A stretch of 64,000 nt of DNA, from assembly GCA_963807675.1 (NCBI GenBank), contig CAWECP010000012.1:186001-250000 (forward strand), in the 5' to 3' direction. The notes below the pieces were generated by a model. It ran no database searches and had not been told where the DNA came from. It saw only the letters and a program-made list of their open reading frames with translations. Numbering within the stretch: position 1 is the stretch's first letter; each line of letters begins with the position of its first letter. This stretch comes from Bog-473 sp963807675. Lineage in GTDB: Bacteria; Actinomycetota; Acidimicrobiia; Acidimicrobiales; RAAP-2. Positions 60,181-64,000 of this stretch are shown here, one piece after another. A program made the translations under genes and the position numbers.

Positions 60181-60351
60181 CCGACGCGGCGCGCCAACTC
60201 CCGGAGTCGAGGCCGCGCTGCGGGCACACCCGACCGGCGCCGGGGCCCCGTCCATGACGACCCGCCTGGCATCGTCGTGCTGCGCACGGCCATGGGCGGC
60301 ACCCGGATCGTCGACATGCTCGTCGGGGACCCGCTGCCGCGCATCTGCTGA
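60177..60351 (+). pseudogene. hypE C-terminal remnant after an internal deletion
   Basis: A GTG (60177, overlapping the SIS stop) opens a few codons (VTDAARQLPE), then the text jumps into a HypE C-terminus: ALRAHPTGAGA and, in another frame, VHDDPPGIVVLRTAMGGTR then IVDMLVGDPLPRIC, ending at the TGA of 60349-60351. PRIC is the C-terminal catalytic Cys motif of HypE (carbamoyl dehydratase, about 350 residues). At most 55 residues remain. The 5' end may come from hypD or hypE, so kilobases were probably lost. Confidence 0.8.
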
Positions 60352-60491
60352 GGCGGCGCAACGCGGCGCGAACCCTGGTTCGCCGCGGCATCGGCCACGT
60401 TCGCTGACGGCAAGCCACGAGAAGAACGACCGCGCGGTCAACCGCACCGGGGCACCGGTCGGAACGACACGCCCTGGCTCAGGAGCTCACC
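60352..60491. other. non-coding region between hypE remnant and SRPBCC gene
   Basis: 140 bp without a recognisable gene, repeat or terminator. Confidence 0.4.
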
Positions 60492-60986
60492 TCACCACTG
60501 CGTGGACCGGGCCAGCGTCCGCTCCAGGATCCCGAGCGTCGCCCGCAGAGCCAGCTCCGAGATCACCGGGAAGATCTTCGCTTCCTTCCACTGCGGGTCG
60601 ATGCCCGACCAGTCGTAGTAGGAGGTGACCAGCGTCCCTCCCTCCTTGGCCGGGTCGAGCGTGTAGCCGTAGACGTGCCCGATCTGCGGGCGGATCTGCC
60701 CCTCAATGGTCCAGGCGATTTCGCGGTCGGGCTCGAACGTCGTGATCTTCACCGTCACGTCGTACTTGCCCATGGGGTAGTCGTTGAGCGACTCGCGGTC
60801 CATGTGGATGACGAACATGTCGCCCACCTTCGTGGCCGGCTCGCCCGTGGCGTCCTGCAACATGCCCGAGCTGTCGATGGTGACGTGTCCCTGGGGGTCG
60901 CTCAAGAGCGCGAAGATCCGCGCCGGCTCGGCCGGGACCGGCCGCTGCACTTCGATCCGCTCCGTGGTTGCTGTCTCTTCGCTCAT
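60492..60986 (-). CDS. SRPBCC family protein
   Basis: A 164-residue START-like protein: ERIEVQRPVPAEPARIFALL at the start, DRESLNDYPMGKYDVTVKIT, and GYTLDPAKEGGTLVTSYYDW, a common actinobacterial SRPBCC pattern. Ligand unknown. Confidence 0.82.
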   Translation of the reverse strand: MSEETATTERIEVQRPVPAEPARIFALLSDPQGHVTIDSSGMLQDATGEPATKVGDMFVIHMDRESLNDYPMGKYDVTVKITTFEPDREIAWTIEGQIRPQIGHVYGYTLDPAKEGGTLVTSYYDWSGIDPQWKEAKIFPVISELALRATLGILERTLARSTQW

Positions 60987-61023
60987 GGCCGCATCTTGCC
61001 ACCAGACCGTTCCCGGCGGCGCC

Positions 61024-61293
61024 TCATCGGTCCGCCGGGCCCGCCGCGGCCACCAGGTCCTCGGACTCCGCCGGGACCTCCTTCTCGGGCGTCGTGGCCC
61101 GGGTGGAATGGGGACCGCGGGCCAGCGACGCGATGGCGGCCAGGAAGGCCAGCCCGGCCGACACGGCGAAGACGATGGTCAGGCCGTCGCTGAACGGCGC
61201 CGAAATCAGGTGAGGGAAGTACTCCCGGCCCGTGAGGATCTGCTGCGCCTTCGCGGGCAGCGAGGCCAGTTCCTGTCGTTGGACGGCGGACGC
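61024..61293 (-). pseudogene. MFS transporter C-terminal remnant (EmrB/QacA-like)
   Basis: About 89 codons (ELASLPAKAQQILTGREYFP, HLISAPFSDGLTIVF, SAGLAFLAAIASLARG, acidic tail EKEVPAESEDL) match the last two transmembrane segments and tail of DHA2-type drug efflux MFS proteins. The other 12 helices are missing; the upstream RraA-like gene begins where the rest should be. A truncated gene. Confidence 0.65.
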
Positions 61294-61303
61294 CCTCCAA
61301 CCC

Positions 61304-61951
61304 TCAGGCGTCGCCCCGGCGCACCAGCGACGCGTCGAGCCCGAGGAGCTCGACGGTCGTCGCTCCCGCACGCAGCGCCTCGAAGAAGCCCGCCTCCTTC
61401 GCCTCGCGGGCGCGCCCGGCGGCCAGGACGGCGTCGAGCGATGCTCCGGGCACGAAGGTGACGCCGTCGACGTCGGCCACCACCCAGTCCCCCGCCGACA
61501 CGAGGACGCCGCCGACACGGACGGGCACCCCCACGGTCCCCGGCTTGTCCTTGGTGGCGCCGGTCAGCGCCACGGTCGAGGAGAACACGGGGAAGCGATG
61601 CGCCTCCAGGGCGCCCACGTCGCGCACGCCACCGTCGAGCACCAGCCCGTCCAGGCCCGCCGCCTCGGCCGCCGTCGTCAACACCTCCCCCCAGTAGCCG
61701 CGGTCGGCCACGTGGCCGACGTCGACCACGAGCACGCTGCCCCGGGGCGCCGTCGTCACCGCCACGTGCACGGCCAGGTTGTCGCCCGGCGCGCAGCCCA
61801 CCGGGTATGCCGGCGCGGCCACCGACGCGCCCGGCCAGGCCGGCCGCAGGCGGCGGTGGGCGGCCCACCCGCCCGACTCCCCCAGCGTGGCCGAGCCCAG
61901 CCCGGCCAGCGCCAAAGCGGTCTCATACCGGCTCGCGTCGTCAGTGCTCAC
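61304..61951 (-). CDS. RraA-like protein (HMG/CHA aldolase fold)
   Basis: A 215-residue RraA-family protein: GDNLAVHVAVTTAPRGSVLV, DGLVLDGGVRDVGALEAHRF (the DGxxRD motif with Arg and Asp of the active site), VSAGDWVVADVDGVTFVPG. The family includes 4-hydroxy-4-methyl-2-oxoglutarate aldolases and oxaloacetate decarboxylases. Strong ribosome site GAGGAGG before the GTG at 61951. Divergent from the ThuA-like gene. Confidence 0.85.
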   Translation of the reverse strand: MSTDDASRYETALALAGLGSATLGESGGWAAHRRLRPAWPGASVAAPAYPVGCAPGDNLAVHVAVTTAPRGSVLVVDVGHVADRGYWGEVLTTAAEAAGLDGLVLDGGVRDVGALEAHRFPVFSSTVALTGATKDKPGTVGVPVRVGGVLVSAGDWVVADVDGVTFVPGASLDAVLAAGRAREAKEAGFFEALRAGATTVELLGLDASLVRRGDA

Positions 61952-62067
61952 GTGCAGCCTCCTCGTCGTCCGGGCGGACGGGCGCTGGCGGCGCCCGTGT
62001 CATGCCGTGCCCTGCCCGTGCATTCGACCACCGAGCACCGGCGTCGCACCAGCCCTACACTCCCCGC

Positions 62068-62761
62068 GTGACCGGCAACATGCTGATCGTGACCCAGGTG
62101 GCCCCCTACGTCGACGGGCCCGCCGGCGTGCACGGCACCCTGGCCCAGGCCACCACCGGCCTGTCCGAACTGGCCGACCTGGCCGGGCTCTCCCCCGTCC
62201 ACGTGCCCGACGTGCGCGACGTGTCGCCCGACGTGCTGGCCGCCTCCCGCGTCCTCGCCCTCTTTACCATCGGCGAGACCCCGTGGTCCGACGAGCAGAA
62301 GGCCGCCGTGCACGCGGCGTGGCGCGACGGGAACCTGCGCATCCTCGGCGTGCACTCGGCCACCGATGCCAGTCACACCTGGCCCGAGTACGGCGTCATG
62401 CTGGGCGCCCGCTTCGACGGCCACCCCTGGACGCAGCCCTTCGCCATCGACGTGGTCGACGACGCCCACCCGGCCACCGCGCACCTCGGCGAGCAATGGG
62501 ACTGGACCGACGAGGTCTACCTCTTCCGCGACCTGCGACCCGACGCCCGGCGTGCTCCTCCGCCTGCGCGACGACGAGGTGGACCTCTCGGCGCCGGGCG
62601 GCCGGGTGCCCGCGTGCGGCTTCCCCCTGGCCTGGTGCGTCGAGGACGGCCCGGCGCGCAGCTTCTACACCGCCCTGGGCCACTTCCCGCTGGCGTGGGA
62701 GCTGCCCGTCTACCTGCGCCACCTGGCCGGAGGACTCGCCTGGCTGGAGGCCAGCGCGTAG
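62068..62761 (+). pseudogene. ThuA-like (trehalose-utilisation family) gene with one frameshift
   Basis: A roughly 230-residue ThuA-domain protein. Frame 1 carries LIVTQVAPYVDGPAGVHGTL, ILGVHSATDASHTWPEYGVM and the GHPWTQPFAIDVVDDAHPAT and WDWTDEVYLFRDL blocks; from about 62550 the homology continues one frame over (VLLRLRDDEVDLSAP, FPLAWCVEDGPARSFYTALG, LRHLAGGLAWLEA). Removing one C near 62550 restores the whole protein. Function of ThuA is sugar-related but not settled. Could be a sequencing insertion. Confidence 0.8.
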
Positions 62762-62779
62762 CCTGACGCGTATGTCAGG
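62762..62779. promoter_or_regulatory. TGAC-N6-GTCA operator, site 8
   Basis: CCTGAC-GCGTAT-GTCAGG, six-base perfect arms, 37 bp before the alcohol dehydrogenase ATG at 62817 and starting just past the ThuA stop. It overlaps an upstream in-frame ATG (62772). Confidence 0.7.
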
Positions 62780-62816
62780 TTCCGCTACTGCCCCGGCCGG
62801 CCCGCTGCCCGACATC

Positions 62817-63854
62817 ATGTCGGCGGCCGTGTACCAGTCGCCCGGCGTCGTCACCGTCGAGGAACGGCCCGTCCCCCGGCCGGGGCCCGACCAGGTGGTC
62901 GTGCGCGTGCACTCGTGCGGCATCTGCGGCTCGGACATCCACCAAATGCGCGACGGCTGGGGCCTGCCGGCGGGCGTGGTCGGCGGCCACGAGTGGAGCG
63001 GGACCATCGCCGCCGTGGGCGACGACGTGACCAGATGGTCGGTGGGCGAGCTGGTCGTCGGCGGATCCTCGCCCAAGTGCGGCACCTGCCGGCGCTGCCG
63101 CGAGGGCAAGCCCTCGCAGTGCGAGAACCGCCACTCCATGACGTCGGAGCACGGCGACGGCGCCTTCGCCGAGTACATCGTCGCCCGCGCCGCCGGCGTC
63201 CTGCGCCTGCCCGAGGGGCTCGACCCCCGCCACGCCGCGTTGGCCGAGCCGCTGTCGGTGGCCATGCATGGCATCACCCGCGCCGGCGTGGCCCCGGGGG
63301 ACAGCGTCATGGTCTTCGGCGCCGGGCCCATCGGCGCCCTCAGCATCGCCGCCCTGCGGGCCATGGGCATCGACGACGTCACGGTGGTGGAGCCCAACGA
63401 GGGCCGTCGGGCCCTGGCCGAGAAGCTCGGCGCGAGCGCGGGGGTCGACCCGTCCGAGCTGGAGTCGTTCCCTCCCTGGGAGCCCGAGCGCCAGGCAGCC
63501 CGGGCCGCCCACGCGGTGCTGGAGTGCTCGGGGCACCGGGCGGCCATCGAGACGGCCTTCAGCCAGGTGAAGCGTGGCGGCATCCTGGTCATGGTCGGTG
63601 CCGGCATCGACCACCCGACCTTCGACATCAACCGCATGATCCTCAACGAGCTGACGGTCACCGGCTCGTTCGTCTACGACCTGGGCGGCTTCGAGCGGGC
63701 CCTCGAGCTGCTGGCCTCGGACGGCTTCCCGTGCGACCTGCTCATAGAGCCTGGCGCGGTGGCGCTGGACGGCATCGTCGGGGCGCTCGAGAGCCTGGCC
63801 ACCGGCAAGATCGCCGGCAAGGTCATGGTGGTCCCGGAGGTGCACAGCCGATGA
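62817..63854 (+). CDS. zinc-dependent alcohol dehydrogenase family protein
   Basis: A 345-residue medium-chain dehydrogenase: VHSCGICGSDIHQMRDGWGL holds the catalytic zinc Cys, GGHEWSGTIAAVGDDV the His, CGTCRRCREGKPSQC the four structural-zinc Cys, and VMVFGAGPIGALSIAALRAM the NAD(P) motif. Oxidises an unidentified polyol or alcohol. ATG 62817 chosen rather than 62772, which sits inside the operator. The next gene starts at the overlapping ATGA. Confidence 0.92.
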   Translation: MSAAVYQSPGVVTVEERPVPRPGPDQVVVRVHSCGICGSDIHQMRDGWGLPAGVVGGHEWSGTIAAVGDDVTRWSVGELVVGGSSPKCGTCRRCREGKPSQCENRHSMTSEHGDGAFAEYIVARAAGVLRLPEGLDPRHAALAEPLSVAMHGITRAGVAPGDSVMVFGAGPIGALSIAALRAMGIDDVTVVEPNEGRRALAEKLGASAGVDPSELESFPPWEPERQAARAAHAVLECSGHRAAIETAFSQVKRGGILVMVGAGIDHPTFDINRMILNELTVTGSFVYDLGGFERALELLASDGFPCDLLIEPGAVALDGIVGALESLATGKIAGKVMVVPEVHSR

Positions 63855-64000
63855 CCCACCCCTACTACCCGGCGGGGAACCCCCGCTTCAACCACGTCGC
63901 CATGTCGTTGCCCTCCGACCTGTTGGCCGAGGAGAGCCGGCGGGAGATCTGCACCTTCTTCAAGGAGGTGCTCGGCTTCGACGAAATCGACGTCATGACC
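63851..64000 (+). CDS. VOC/glyoxalase-like protein, partial
   Basis: The first 50 codons only (PRFNHVAMSLPSDLLAEESR, then REICTFFKEVLGFDE) match the start of a glyoxalase/bleomycin-resistance/dioxygenase (VOC) domain, with the first metal-binding His (FNHVA). It overlaps the alcohol dehydrogenase stop (ATGA) and continues past the window. Confidence 0.7.
   Translation, partial: MTHPYYPAGNPRFNHVAMSLPSDLLAEESRREICTFFKEVLGFDEIDVMT

Noticed and set aside
1..64000. CRISPR array, tRNA or rRNA genes, insertion sequences
   Set aside because: No regularly spaced 20-40-bp repeats, no cloverleaf with CCA-like end and no transposase motif were seen by eye; absence cannot be proven without a search tool.

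Overview
The window is high-GC DNA (roughly 68-70% by eye) from an actinobacterium. F420-type (DDN-like) proteins, DUF222-HNH, DUF3817 and DUF664 proteins, a thiolase-like type 1 protein and a rich set of acyl-CoA enzymes fit Actinobacteria. The C-terminal 'GYWLVASDGGIF..GDA..YGS' repeats of the secreted protein near 55.6-56.4 kb are, from memory, typical of class Acidimicrobiia, so an acidimicrobial lineage is my best guess, not proven. No rRNA, tRNA, CRISPR array, prophage or insertion sequence was recognised.

Layout. 0-4.4 kb: leftward operon of cytochrome P450, thiolase-like protein, 3Fe-4S ferredoxin and an acyl-CoA dehydrogenase cut by the edge, divergent from a TetR gene and followed by an SRPBCC protein. 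4.5-6.8 kb: small Cys-rich protein, DUF222-HNH protein, cNMP-binding protein. 7-12.8 kb: acyl-CoA synthetase and acyl-CoA dehydrogenase divergent from a second dehydrogenase and a TLP1-type thiolase. 13-19.4 kb: DUF429, an ECF sigma/membrane-protein pair, a DDN-like/SDR/CMD run, a ClpP paralogue lacking its catalytic triad with an XRE gene, and an intact ClpP. 19.5-25.8 kb: two Tat-exported phosphoesterases, amidohydrolase, enoyl-CoA hydratase, lipoprotein. 26-31.9 kb: mixed housekeeping genes including rlmN. 31.9-37.4 kb: thiolase/SDR pair divergent from an NDP-forming acyl-CoA synthetase broken by about eight single-base frame changes, then an enoyl-CoA hydratase. 37.5-46.4 kb: membrane proteins, thiolase, and a livK-livHM-livG-livF ABC transporter. 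46.6-53.3 kb: fused CoA-transferase, TetR, SDR, TesB, ureidoglycolate lyase-like protein, cupin, 2-hydroxyacid dehydrogenase. 53.4-56.4 kb: repeat-rich secreted protein with a frame-broken N-terminal half. 56.4-60.4 kb: eroded [NiFe]-hydrogenase maturation locus (hypB and hypE remnants around an intact nickel permease, Fur/Nur-like regulator, SIS-HypC and SIS genes). 60.5-64 kb: SRPBCC, MFS remnant, RraA-like, ThuA-like, alcohol dehydrogenase, partial VOC protein.

How it works together. Most of the window encodes CoA-linked beta-oxidation-like catabolism of unidentified lipids, sterols or ring compounds. Eight copies of an inverted repeat, TGAC-N6-GTCA, lie in the promoter regions of seven of these operons, and for seven copies the distance to a start codon is 25-43 bp. 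I read this as one regulon, probably under a TetR repressor encoded here. The hydrogenase maturation locus carries a separate nickel signal, a Nur-box-like element between the permease and Fur genes, and clear deletion remnants.
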